Shown: one piece after another, positions 1 to 9,803 of the stretch
Layout of the letters: each line of letters starts with the position of its first letter
How positions within the stretch are numbered: the first letter of the stretch is position 1
Source: Prorocentrum cordatum
Lineage: Eukaryota > Sar > Dinophyceae > Prorocentrales > Prorocentraceae
NCBI GenBank assembly: GCA_963575745.1
Contig: CAUYUJ010019874.1
Coordinates: forward strand, 82,530 to 146,529
Length of the DNA stretch: 64,000 nucleotides
Direction of reading: 5' to 3'
Translations under genes and position numbers: made by a program
Notes under the pieces: generated by a model
Database searches by the model: none
The model's input: the letters and a program-made list of their open reading frames with translations, nothing else
Told to the model about the DNA's origin: nothing

Positions 1-340
1 GAGGGGCGATGCGCGCGGCGCGCGCGCGCGTGGCAGCAGAGGCCGCGGGAGGCCGTGCTCGGGCGCCTCGGGCTCGGGGCCGCGGGCGGCGAAGGTGACT
101 GTCCTGCCAGGGCGGGTCGGCCCGGCCGGCGGAACGGCAGCCACGGGCAGGCCGCAGGTCGGGGCGGCTGCCGCAGCGGCCCAGCGGCGCCAGCGGAGGT
201 GGCGGCGGCCCGTGGGCGGCGGCGGCGCGCGGCGGCAGCAACGAGGGGCTCGTCATGCAGCAACGAGGGGCTCGTCATGATGTTTGTCTTCACAGGGAGC
301 TCAGAAAAGCCGGGCTCGTCATGACAACGAGACGTCTAAG
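1..340. other. GC-rich stretch with a 22-bp tandem duplication, no gene seen
   Basis: Very GC-rich with CG runs near the start. The phrase GCAGCAACGAGGGGCTCGTC occurs twice in tandem around 235-277, and its tail GGGCTCGTCATGA recurs near 310. Short open frames here are GC-driven and overlap on both strands. I see no supported gene. Confidence 0.5.
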
Positions 341-419
341 CTTTGGGTTGCCGCGTCGATATCGCAGCCCCGAGGAGTCCGGCAGAGAACCGAACTAGGA
401 CTTCTTTAAACAAGAACCT

Positions 420-612
420 GAGCCACGACCGGTTCGACCCCCCTCCTTCGGCGGGGGGGGCCCCCCGGTTCGACCCCCCCCTGCAACCCAGGGGAGGGGG
501 GGCCTCGGTTCGAACCCCCCCACCTCCTTGAGGGGGGATGGGGGAGGGGTCCCCCCCCAGTTCGAACCCCCCGCTCCTTTGCATCTTGGGGGGGGGCGGT
601 TCAAACCGCCCC
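420..612. repeat. Tandem GGTTCGA(A)CCCCCC motif block
   Basis: GGTTCGACCCCCC or GTTCGAACCCCCC occurs four times at roughly 50-bp spacing, separated by C-run/G-run pairs able to fold as hairpins; a fifth, GGTTCAAACCG, is more diverged. A related block lies at 5,070-5,150 (GGTTCGAACC). The motif resembles a tRNA B box (GGTTCGANTCC), but no A box or tRNA fold is visible. Confidence 0.5.
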
Positions 613-939
613 CAATCCCCTGCCCAGCGTCCACGGAACGCGCTCTTTCACAAAATCACGCATGACCCTCGTGTCTCTGGCAACGCTTGTAAAGTATCTC
701 CAATAACGGTCGTCACCCAGGAGAGGGTTGGGGCCCCAGGTAACAGTAACGCTTGGGCGTGCTGGGGCGCTTCGGGGCGTGGGTGCGCTGCGATCGCCAA
801 CATATGCGCGTGAGCACCTGCAAACGGAGTGGGTCCAGAACCCTCCCCCCCTACGCACGATCGTCACCGTTAGCCGGAGGGGGGAGAGGGAGGGGGGGCT
901 GGGTAACGACCTTTGTCACGCACCAGAGGATTTTTAAAA

Positions 940-1092
940 ATCCAGAAGTCGACACGCTGAGGTTTCGACCCAAGCCTTGGGGCCGACTCTTCATTCCGAG
1001 CCGTTTTCAGACGGTCCCCGGGCCCGGCGAGGCCCCCCAGAGGCCGAAAATCGGCGGGCACCGTCCGTCGTGATTTCTTCACGACGCGAGGG
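940..1092. repeat. Dispersed repeat family D, copy 1
   Basis: Contains the family D signature: CCGAGCCGTTTTCAGACGG, then CCCGGGCCCGGCGAGG, then GAGGCCGAAAATCGG, ending near GTGATTTCTTCACGACGCGAG-like sequence. Related copies are near 10,440-10,600 (inverted), 16,380-16,510, 28,730-28,890, 32,680-33,490 (several), 33,680-33,760, 46,440-46,600 and probably 59,510-59,640. Confidence 0.5.
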
Positions 1093-1109
1093 GGTCGCGC
1101 CCGTATCAT

Positions 1110-1387
1110 TTATTCATTCATACTTCGATCACGACCGTCGCAGACAGCCAGTGCAGGCTGAAGCTGGACAAGCGCGTTCCACTGCTCGCAAAAGTACCTA
1201 TGCGCGAATGGCCCAGATCCGCCGCGGGAGCTTCGCGATCCATCACATAGAGGCGGGCATTTGCTCTTTCTGGCGCTTGCGAGTCGGCACCTTGCGAGCA
1301 GTGGATCGCGTTCGACGAGATGCGGCGAAGCGCGTGCACCTGTGCCCGCTTGGGCAAGGCGCGTGAGGCCGCAGCCCCCTCAAAGCC
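1110..1387 (-). CDS. Candidate 3'-terminal exon pair of an unknown gene, split by element C
   Basis: Read on the minus strand, a CAG acceptor at 1,388-1,390 opens a 78-nt exon (1,310-1,387) of exactly 26 codons, ending in RRISSN. The inverted-repeat element C (1,164-1,309) follows. A 54-nt exon (1,110-1,163) starts after GTCCAG and reads LQPALAVCDGR to a TAA stop. Both exons are in phase 0, so the frame is continuous once the element is removed. The putative 5' splice site is GC (GCGATCC) or, if shifted, GA; dinoflagellates are known to use GT, GC and GA. The protein is not recognised and upstream exons are not identified. The main doubt is the shortness of both exons. The same arrangement at 27.1-27.6 kb supports the call. 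Confidence 0.45.
1164..1309 (-). mobile_element. Terminal-inverted-repeat element C, copy 1 (introner candidate)
   Basis: About 146 bp. The left end reads GCGCGTTCCACTGCTCGCAA on the plus strand, and the right end read from the other strand is GCGATCCACTGCTCGCAA. Inside, GATCCGCCGCGGG is shared with copy 2 at 27,342-27,487. Both copies end on the minus strand in GCGCT(C/T)GTCCAG, which can serve as a 3' splice site. Flanking CGCG sequences make the exact ends and any target duplication ambiguous by a few bases. Confidence 0.6.
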
Positions 1388-1473
1388 CTGCGGAGCTCTG
1401 ACATCGGACACCGGACACCGACCTGCATCATGCCCCGCGCACCGCCGCGCGGGGCCGAAGCGCCCTCGAGTAT

Positions 1474-1673
1474 CGGCGGCGAGCCCGAGGGGGGGGAGTG
1501 AGAAGGGGCGGGCCTTCTAAGAAGGCTCGGAAGCTCTCCAGCCTTCCACGAGGTCTTCTGAGCCTTCCCCGAAGGCACAGAACACGTCTCGGAAGGTGCG
1601 AGGGCTTCTGAGGAGCCCCGCCGCCTTCTGGAAAGGCCTTCGCCTCCTCACTTGCCCCCCTCGTTCGCCGCCG
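1474..1673. mobile_element. Terminal-inverted-repeat element A, copy 1
   Basis: Starts CGGCGGCGAGCCC, then a G-run and GTGAGAAGG. It ends with the reverse complement, ACTTGCCCCCC then TTCGCCGCCG. The interior carries CTTCTGAG/GAAGGC phrases. Other copies are 11,549-11,747 and 29,334-29,500. About 165-200 bp, no coding capacity; a MITE-like hairpin. Confidence 0.65.
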
Positions 1674-1878
1674 AGAAACGCCCCAGAACAGCTGGCAGCA
1701 AAGAAGAATCTCTGGCAGACGGCCCCGAGAGGCTTCCGCCGCCTCTCCGGGGCGGACCCGGCAGAGCCGCCCCCGCCCGCGGCGCGCCCCCGCGGCCCGC
1801 TGGGGGCCCGGCAGCACCGGCCGAGCCGCGCTGGCGCCGCCTCGGTGCTACGCTGGCGCTGAGGCCCCGCAGGCCGTA

Positions 1879-2082
1879 AGGGGCAACGATAGGGGGGAAG
1901 GGCATAGGGAGGAACATCGCCCTGGAATCGGCGATGCATCGCCGATAGATCGGCGAGTGGCCCCCGATCATGAATCCGCACGTTCCTGGGCAGGTTGGGG
2001 CTATCGGGCCCCTATCGGAGATCCATGGGCGATTGGGGGTCGATGCATCCCCCCTATGCCTATCCCCCTTGTCGTTGCCCCT
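1879..2082. mobile_element. Terminal-inverted-repeat element E, copy 1
   Basis: Left end AGGGGCAACGATAGGGGGGA; right end is its imperfect inverse, CCTATCCCCCTTGTCGTTGC CCCT. The middle contains GGCGATGCATCGCC-type palindromes. A second copy is 9,658-9,803, and a lone right end lies at about 9,995-10,034. No target duplication is clear. Confidence 0.65.
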
Positions 2083-2119
2083 GAGGCAGGCCCAAGGCGG
2101 CCCTACCCCACAGGATGCC

Positions 2120-2230
2120 AGGATCAGTCAGCATCGAATCGGTAAATCGGATCGAATCGAAATTCGCATCGGATCGGGCTGCATCGGCACGGAATCGACA
2201 TGAAATCGGATCGATCGAATCGAAGTGGAC
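2120..2230. repeat. Degenerate AATCGGATCG repeat
   Basis: A run of ATCGAATCG, GGATCG and GCATCGGATCG phrases beginning CAGTCAGCATCGAATCGG. The same opening phrase and composition return at 28,485-28,690, and a relative is at 15,895-16,040. No coding signal. Confidence 0.6.
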
Positions 2231-2394
2231 ACAATGGATGGCCCACTTGAATTCCGGTGGTTCCCCTAAGCTGTGATATACATACATGTATGTGTATGTA
2301 TCCGACACCGTGCCTCAGGGCACGGAGTGGGCGTGTCATCAGGTCCTGAGCCCTCACTCCTGAGGAGTTTTTAAGGGACCTGGACCCCCTTCGG

Positions 2395-2815
2395 CGCTGG
2401 GTGCCTGTGGGGGCGATTCCTGGGATCTCGTTGTCATGGGAACCTCTTGTGGCCTCTTGGGGTCACTTCGCGCCGCTCGGGACGCCTCTTGGGGGCCTCC
2501 TGGAGCTCTCTTGGGGGCCATGCTCAAGCCTCGGAAGCGTGTCGGAGGCGGAAGTGCGAGAAAACAGAAAATCATTGATGTCCCGCATGGTTTTCAATGA
2601 TTTGGGCCTCTCGAGGGGTTCCCCAGAGCTCTTGGGGGACTCTGGGAGGCCTCTTGGGGCGATCCTAAATACTCTTGGGCGCTTCCAGGGCCGTCTTCAG
2701 GACATCCTTGGACATCCTAGGAGCCCTCTTGGGCTGTCTCGGGGGCGTCCTGGGCCGTCTTCAGGCTCTCCGGGGGCTCTCTTGGACGCCCAGAAGGATG
2801 GTGCCAGAGATTTGC
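2395..2815. repeat. CTTGGGGGCCTC-type dispersed repeat (inverted form of CCAAGAGGCC)
   Basis: About 420 bp of imperfect 12-15 bp units around CTCTTGGGG and GGCCTC, with a unique island (AAAACAGAAAATCATTGATG) inside. It is the reverse orientation of the repeats at 17,775-18,050, 43,440-44,090 and 52,460-52,745, and the same orientation as 8,400-8,490 and 63,660-64,000. The open frame that runs through it is not accepted as a gene. Confidence 0.65.
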
Positions 2816-2852
2816 CAGAAATGACAGCGGAGTGCGCGGAGCCCGGGGTCTT

Positions 2853-2983
2853 TCATAGACACATACATACAGACATGCATACACACATACATGCATGCAT
2901 GCATGCATGCATACATACATACATGCATGCATACATACGTACATACATACATGCATGCATACATACATACATACATAAATACA

Positions 2984-3017
<34 letters not shown>

Positions 3018-3162
3018 CATACATGCATACATACATGCATACATATATACATACATACATACATACACATACATACACACAAATACACATATACATATAT
3101 ACATACATACATACATACATACATACATACATACAAACAAACATACATATATACATACATAT

Positions 3163-3193
<31 letters not shown>

Positions 3194-3705
3194 CATACAT
3201 ACATACATACATACATACATACATACATGCATGCATGCATGCATGCATGCATACATACATACATACATACATACCTAGAGATACATGTAGACATACATAC
3301 ATGCATACATACATGCATGCATGCATGCATGCATGTATACATACATACATACACACATACATACATACATGCCTATACATACATATGCACACATACATAC
3401 ATATATACATACATACATACATACATACATACATGCATGCATGCATACATACATACATACATACATACATACATACATACATACATGCGTGCATCAATAC
3501 GTACATACATGCATGCATACATACATACATACATACGTACATACATACATACCGGCAGACAGACAGACACACAGACAGACAGACAGACAGACACATACAC
3601 ACTGACATACATGCATATATACAAGCATACATACAGCCAGAAAGGCAGTCAAACAGACAGACAGACAGACATTCGTGCATACATACGCATACATACATAG
3701 ATAGG
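2853..3705. repeat. Long CATA microsatellite
   Basis: About 850 bp of (CATA)n with CATG, CATATA and CACA variants, changing to CAGA units at about 3,555-3,670. It is open in several frames (His/Tyr/Ile/Thr on plus; Met/Tyr/Val/Cys on minus). These are artefacts of the four-base period. Confidence 0.95.
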
Positions 3706-4534
3706 TAGATGAATAGCTAGAAAGCTATATAGATATAGAGAGGTAGACTTTTATGTATATATATATGTATATACAAATATGTATATGTACATGTATGCAT
3801 GTGTACAAATAGATTATACATTTAGGTGTATATATACAGATATATGGACGCACGTATGGATATAGATAGAGAGAGATATAGATCGATAGATAGGTAGAGC
3901 AGCGGATGCAAGAGAGGAGACGAGGGAGCAGACAGGGATGGAGGGAGGGAGGGAGGGAGGGAGGAAGGGAGGGAGGGAGGGAGGAGAAGCAGGCTGAGGG
4001 GACGGGAGAGTAACTTAGGGCGGGGGGGACGTGGACAGGGGGACAGGGATGAGGAGAACGAGGGAAACCCATCTCAAGCAGGGGCGCCGCAGCGCTGGCA
4101 GAGTCCTCCGTCCCTGGCTTCCCGATGCCTCCTGGGGCATTCCCACGGCCTTCCTCGGGGGCTCCTTTGGGCTCCCCGGGGCCCCGCGGGGCTTCGTGGA
4201 GCCAAGGGCCCGTAGAGCCCCCGTGGACCCGGGGGGGAAAGCGGCGGCTCCTCTCGAAAGGCTGGTCGTCCTCCTCGTCCGCCGGCACCTGTCTGGAGGA
4301 GGGAGCTGCGTAAGCTTCCGACGGCCAACAACGACGAGCACGAGGACCAGGACTAGGAGAAGAGGACGAGGACACGACGACGAGGATGAAGACGACGAAG
4401 CTGAGGACGAGGGCGAGGAGTACGGCGAGGACGACGTTTCAGGGAGAGTCCAACTCTCCGCGGCAGCGAAGGAAAGGCCAGGCCAGGTCCAGAGGGCACG
4501 GCTTCAGAGGGAGAAGAGCGACAGGAGAAGAACA

Positions 4535-4568
<34 letters not shown>

Positions 4569-5165
4569 TGGCGACGACAACGACGATGACCAAGACAACG
4601 GCGAGGTCCAGGGCAGCGACGTGAGCGAAGAGGAGCAGAAGGCAGGAGGCAGAGGGCGGAGGAAGCGCACAACCAAGAGCAGGAACAGGTAGAGGAGGGG
4701 GCGTGGAAGGCGAGGGTATCGGAGACGAGGAGGTTGGAAACCAGTATGATTTGAGGAGGGGGCGAGGATGATATTGCACGGGATGGCGGCCGGGGAGGAA
4801 TGAGAAGGGTAAGCAGAAGCAGAAGGGGAGGGGGACAGGGGCGAAGGGAGGTGAGGGGAGGGCGACAAACAGAAGGACGGACGAGGACAAGGACAGAGAG
4901 AACGCGTTTCGTGGACGCTTGCCTGAAAAAACAACTTAACACGTTGGAACCAGCGGGGCCCCCCAGAAAAACATTGAGCGCCCTTGGACAACCAAAGGGG
5001 GCCCCCCCCCTGGACACCGGCCTCCTCCAAGGGTGAAGGGTGGTGGGGGGCCCACCCCCGACCTAGGAGAGGAGGGGGGCTCGAACCGGGGAAGGGCCCC
5101 ACCCCCCCTGAGTTGGAAAAGGGTAGGGTTCGAACCAGGAGAGTCCCCCCCCCTGTCCAGGGGGG
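3706..5165. other. No supported gene; simple-repeat rich
   Basis: AT-rich ATAGATAG tail (3,706-3,900), GGGA tandem (about 3,938-3,985), a Pro/Gly-rich stretch, GAC/GAG-rich sequence (4,325-4,625) and purine-rich DNA to 4,900. At 5,070-5,150 two GGTTCGAACC-like phrases repeat the motif seen at 420-612. Overlapping frames on both strands are low complexity. I see no host exon. Confidence 0.5.
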
Positions 5166-5490
5166 CCGCCTCCTCCTCCTCCTCCTCCTCCTCCTCCTCC
5201 TCTTCCTCCTCCTCCTCCTCTTCTCCTCCTCCTCCTCCTCCTCCTCCTCCTCCTCCTCCTCCTCCTCCTCCTCCTCCTCCTCCTCTCCTCCTCCTCCTCT
5301 TCCTCCTCCTCTCCCTCTCCTCCTCCTCCTCCTCATCTCCTCCTCCTCCTCCTCCTCCTCTCCTCCTCCTCCTCCTCCTCCTCCTCCTCCTCCTCCTCCT
5401 CCTCCCTCCTCCTCCTCTTCCTCCTCCTCCGCCTCCCCCTCCTCCTCCTCCTCCTCCTCCTCCTCCTCCTCCTCCTCATCATCATCATCG

Positions 5491-5562
<72 letters not shown>

Positions 5563-5567
5563 GCATC

Positions 5568-5614
<47 letters not shown>

Positions 5615-5630
5615 TCATCATCATCATCAG

Positions 5631-5694
<64 letters not shown>

Positions 5695-5748
5695 GTCGTC
5701 GTCGTCGTCGTCATCATCCATCATCATCATCAGCAGCAGCATCAGCAG

Positions 5749-5814
<66 letters not shown>

Positions 5815-5869
5815 TCATCATCATCATCACATCATCGTCTCATCATCTCATCATCATCAGCAGCATCAG

Positions 5870-5911
<42 letters not shown>

Positions 5912-6527
5912 AATCATCATCATCAGCATCATCATCAGCAGCATCAGCATCAGCATCATCATCATCACAGCATCATCATCATCATCAACATCATCATCAT
6001 CATCATCATCATCATCGTCTCATCATAATCATCATCATCAGCATCATCATCATCATCATCAGCATCAGCATCAGCATCATCATCATCATCATCATCAGCA
6101 GCAGCATAATCATCATCATCAGCATCATCATCATCAGCATCAGCATCAGCATCATCATCATCAGCAGCATCATCATCATCAGCAGCATCATCATCAGCAT
6201 CATCATCAGCATCATCATCAGCATCATCATCATCAGCAGCATCATCATCATCATCAGCATCATCAGCAGCAGCATCATCATCGTCGTCATCATCATCATC
6301 GTCATCATCATCATCAGCAGCAGCATCATCATCATTACCATCATCATCATCAGCAGCAGCATCATCATCATCATCATCATCATCAGCATCATCATAATCA
6401 GCATCATCATCAGCAGCATCATCATCAGCATCATCATCATCAGCATCATCAGCAGCATCATCATCAGCATCATCATCATCATCAGCATCATCATCAGCAT
6501 CATCAGCAGCAGCATCATCATCATCAT
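5166..6527. repeat. Compound TCC-to-TCA microsatellite
   Basis: About 310 bp of (TCC)n, with TTCC and TCTCC slips, passes directly into about 1,050 bp of (TCA)n with increasing CAG and CGT variants toward the right. Poly-Ser, poly-His and poly-Ile frames on plus and Asp/Ala or Met/Leu frames on minus result only from the triplet period. Confidence 0.95.
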
Positions 6528-6785
6528 GAACGTCGTCCTCACCACCAGACCCCGCATTTTCTTCGGCGAGCCGCGGCGGCACACCGCAGGGTGGGGCTCA
6601 GGCCGCCGCGGGCGCGCCGCCCGTAGCCGGGCCCTCGGGCGCGCCGCTGCCCTGACGGGAGAAGGCGAGAAGGGAAAAGGGGGAACGAACGAGGGACGGA
6701 GGGAGAGAGGGAGGGGGCGAAGAAAGAGGGAGGGAGGGAGAAAGGAGCGAGGGATGGAGGAGGTTGCCACTGGCGTTTCTGGCGC

Positions 6786-7016
6786 CCGTGGAGGTCGGCG
6801 GGAGGAGGAGGAGGAGGAGGAGGTGGAGGAGGAGGGGGAGGAGGAGTGGGAGGAGGAGGAGGAGGAGGACGAGGAGGAGGAGGAGGGGAAGGAGGTGGAG
6901 GAGATGGAGGAAGAGGAGGAAGAGGTGGAGGAGGAGGAGGAGGAGGAGGAAGAGTAGGAGGAGGAGGGAGGGAGGGAGGGAGGGAGGGAGGGAGGAGGAG
7001 GAGGAGGAGGAGGAGA
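6786..7016. repeat. GGA/GGAG microsatellite
   Basis: (GGA)n with GAGGTGGAG variants, then GGGA units (6,960-6,990) and GGA again. On the minus strand it is a long pyrimidine tract lying just downstream of the candidate exons at 7.16-7.5 kb. Confidence 0.9.
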
Positions 7017-7155
7017 CAGGCGGGGAGGGGAGGAAGGAGGGAGGAGGGAGGGCGGAGGACATCCACGGCCAAGGACCCATCACAAGGGGCGAAAAACGTT
7101 ATGAAGAAGCCCAAGACCTTTGCCACCACGAACCAGAAAATACGCTGCGAGGCAT

Positions 7156-7500
7156 TCAAACAGTAATAGTCCACCCGCCCACGACGAGAAGCTCCGAAAG
7201 CACGATCGCGGAGGACAGCTGCCCCATGCTTCTGTTGTACCAGGAAGCCACGTACAGCGCAGACAACGCCAGGAGGCCACACACAACACAATCCGCGCAA
7301 GAGCAAGCCACATACTCACGCAAAAGAAAGGCCTGAGCCTTCGAGGCCCCTAGACATGAAGAGGAACCAAATTATGTTGAGTGTCAGCGGCATGCCGACG
7401 CCAAGCGAACAGAAAGCCCTCGCCAGGATCGGGCGGCAGCCCCAGCGGCTCCCGACGAAGACGAACTGGAGCAGCACGAGCCTCGGCCTCGAGCCCGCTA
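7156..7500 (-). CDS. Candidate last two exons of a membrane protein
   Basis: Minus strand. The upstream exon (5' limit uncertain, about 7,500) encodes a hydrophobic segment around VGMPLTLNIIWFLFMSRG and ends at 7,320 on a strong donor, GC|GTGAGTATG. An 88-nt intron (7,232-7,319) ends in CAACAG. The final exon (7,156-7,231) is in phase, encodes a second hydrophobic stretch (SSAIVLSELLVVGG) and ends in TITV then TGA. Canonical GT-AG borders, a preserved frame and two membrane-like segments make this one of the better gene models. Identity is unknown. A competing frame in the upstream exon (VELQRHIACEWLHPG) means the intron-exon structure above 7,500 is unresolved. Confidence 0.5.
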
Positions 7501-7549
7501 GCTTGACTCCAGAACCATCCAGGATGTAACCACTCGCACGCGATGTGCC

Positions 7550-8135
7550 TCTGGAGCTCCACCACATGGCACTCGCGCCCCGCTACGCAATGACGACTCC
7601 GCGGGCACGCCATCCGCCCGCCCTCTCTGCCGCCTGGCGCGGCGCCTGGCGCTGCGCTGGATGTGTTTGAACAGCGGGAGCGGGGCGTCCGCCAGCGTGG
7701 TAGCATGGACCGTGAAGCAGTGCGAGGCCGTGCTGCGCCGAGCGGTCTCGACAACGCCGCACTCCTTGCCACTCAGCCTCGCCGCCAAGACAGGAGCAAC
7801 CAGCGCCAGTCGAGCTGCCAGCTCGGGATCGTCGCCCAGGGCGAACCTGCACGGTTTCCCCCGGGGCCGTAGGCGACCCGAGGAGGAGGAGGAGGAGGAG
7901 GAGGAGGAGGAGGGGGAGGAGGCGGACGGGTCGCCAAAGCCCTTCGGAGAAACTCTCCAGGCGACCCTCAGCACGACCAGCTGCTCCCCCAACTCGCTGA
8001 TCCTCTCCGCGCCGAGCGCGAGCCGCTCCTCCAGGCTGTGCACCGCCGCCTCGGCGGAGGCCTCCGCCCGCTGGCCCGCCGCAGTGCGCTCAGAACGAGA
8101 GCGTCTCCCTCGGCCTTCACCTGGACCGCCTGGTG
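7550..8135 (-). CDS. Candidate upstream exons, coiled-coil-like and unknown
   Basis: Minus strand, probably upstream exons of the gene ending at 7,156. One segment (about 7,975-8,100) follows a TTCTGAG acceptor-like site and has a helix-forming pattern (AAVHSLEERLALGAERISEL). Another (about 7,670-7,850) follows CCGTGCAG and reads FALGDDPELAARLALVAPVL. Between them is a (GGA)n tract (about 7,881-7,912; TCC on the coding strand), which suits an intron. Exon borders were not resolved and no family was recognised. Composition and strand agreement are the only support, so the call is tentative. Confidence 0.35.
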
Positions 8136-8261
8136 GCGATCCAGCCCCGCGCCACTCGGCAGCTCCAGCGCAGCGCACCGCCTAAAGCTCCGGAACCGAA
8201 GGAGCATGCCCTGCCGGCTTGAGCAGAGGGGGTTCGCCCGCTGTGGGCGGCTTGAGCCCGA

Positions 8262-8490
8262 ATGGCTTCGGAGGGAGGAGGGAAGAGGGAGGAGGGAGGA
8301 GGGAGGAGGGAAGAGGGAGGAGGGAAGAGTGAGGGAGGAGGGAGGGAGGGAAGAGAGGGAGGACGAGGGGGAGGAGGACGAGAGAGAGGGTGGTCGTGTG
8401 GGCCCTCTCGGGGCCATCTTGGGGCCGCCTTGGAGTCCTCCTGGAGAGTATCTAAGCACCCTGGGCTAGTCCTTGGGGGCATCTAGGGCT
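8262..8490. repeat. GGGAGGA tandem followed by a short CTTGGGG repeat
   Basis: 8,262-8,395 is purine-rich GGGAGGA/GGAAGAG repeats. 8,396-8,490 is CTCTCGGGGCCATCTTGGGG-type sequence, a short copy of the repeat at 2,395-2,815. The pairing of this repeat with a triplet tract recurs elsewhere in the window. Confidence 0.7.
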
Positions 8491-8734
8491 GTCGTGCGCG
8501 CTTGAAAGGCTGAGAAGGCGAGAATCCTACCAATATAGAAAGTGAAAAACAGGAATAAACATTCGACGCGAGGATCCCAAGATGTGCATCACATTTTCTA
8601 ACAGCGTCCTCTTTGGATACCCGAGCGGGTAATCAGATCGCGAGTAAGACTGAACGTGTGCAAGTCCGAATGTGAACGCTCCTCTCTACTTCGCACAGCA
8701 GCCATGTGCTGCCTTCTCTCTGCCGCCGTACGCT

Positions 8735-9070
8735 ATCCCCTGGCGGGCCCCCTTGGGGTGACCAAGTGCTGTGCCTCCTGCATCGCGGACCATGCGACTC
8801 TCAAGAGGGAGGAGCCCCGAATCCCTAGCAAGCGCCTCGCTCTAGACATCCCCACAATCTGGGCGCGAGCGGGCAAGTTCCATACCGCCCCCTGCTGGCT
8901 CCCCTTGGGGTGCCCAAGTGCTATGCCTGCTGTATCGCAGTTATCAGGAGGCTCTCAAAAGAGACAGGTCAGAGACTCCATACGAACGCCTCGCTCGAGA
9001 CGGCCCATATCTGGGCGCGAACGAGCAAGTATCATACCCCCTGGCGGTTCCACCTTGGAGTTCCCGCAGT
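8735..9070. repeat. Tandem repeat of about 150 bp, 2.2 copies
   Basis: Units begin near 8,739, 8,891 and 9,040 with CCTGGCGGG/CCTGCTGGC, followed by CCCCTTGGGGTG and CCAAGTGCT, and contain CTGGGCGCGAGCGGGCAAGT or a close variant. Spacing is 149-152 bp. The third copy is cut after about 30 bp. No coding signal. Confidence 0.65.
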
Positions 9071-9084
9071 GATCATGGGCGAGT

Positions 9085-9380
9085 CGGAGTATAAGGAGCG
9101 AGTATGAGTGGGTTTGAGTGTGATTAATAAAAGTGTGGATATGACTGAATGTGAATATGACGATGAAGGAGTCTGAATATGAAGACGCATCAGTGTTACT
9201 GATCAGAGTGTGAGTGGACTGTTCGTACGAGTCTGAGCATGACTACGCTGAGCATGCGTGGACGTTGGTGTGATCTGATCATGAGTGAGTATGCATGTGA
9301 GAGGGTATGGGTACCAGTGGATCTGAGTGTGTGGCCTGAGTATGAGTACTCTCTGAGTGTGAGTGAGGCGGGAGAAGGTG
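9085..9380. repeat. Degenerate GAGTATGAGTGTG repeat
   Basis: Irregular 6-8 bp units around GAGTATGA, GAGTGTGA and GACTGAATGTG. Not coding. Confidence 0.5.
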
Positions 9381-9657
9381 AGGAGGCGGAGGCGTCACAG
9401 TAAAAGCAAGAACGATACCATACGATGTGCTTCCACAGTAAAGAAGCAGACAAGCCAACAAAACAACAAAGCGAACAAAAACGTTTTGAAGACCGCGGTC
9501 TCTTGGCACTGTCCTGCTGGGCACCCAAGATGGCCCAGGAGACCCTCGAGAGAGCCTCTTCGGGCCCCCCCCGAGATCCGACGTTGCGAGAAAAATGTCA
9601 ACGTCGCACAAAAAACACAACAGGAGCTCCAGACTCCATCTTCCTGCCGCATGTTTC

Positions 9658-9803
9658 AGGGGCAACGATAGGGGAGGGGGCTGGCATAGGGGAGGAGGGG
9701 AGAACATCGATCTGGAATCGGTCGTTCATCGCCGATCAATGGGCGATTGGAGGCCGATGCATCCCCCCCTAGGCCTACCCCCCCCTCTCCTACCGTTGCC
9801 CCT
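9658..9803. mobile_element. Terminal-inverted-repeat element E, copy 2
   Basis: Left end AGGGGCAACGATAGGGGAGG, right end CTCCTACCGTTGCCCCT, with the internal CGCCGATCAATGGGCGATTG and CCGATGCATCCCCCC phrases shared with copy 1 at 1,879-2,082. About 146 bp, versus 204 bp for copy 1. No coding capacity. Confidence 0.65.

Noticed and set aside
420-612. tRNA gene suggested by GGTTCGA motifs
   Set aside because: No A box, anticodon arm or acceptor stem could be traced.
2401-3708. 435-codon plus-strand frame ending in His/Tyr/Ile/Thr repeats
   Set aside because: Its second half is the CATA microsatellite and its first half a dispersed CTTGGGG repeat; openness follows from repeat period.
4984-6582. 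Poly-Ser/His/Ile plus-strand and Asp/Ala minus-strand frames of 200-330 codons
   Set aside because: Direct consequence of the TCC and TCA triplet arrays; open on every frame.
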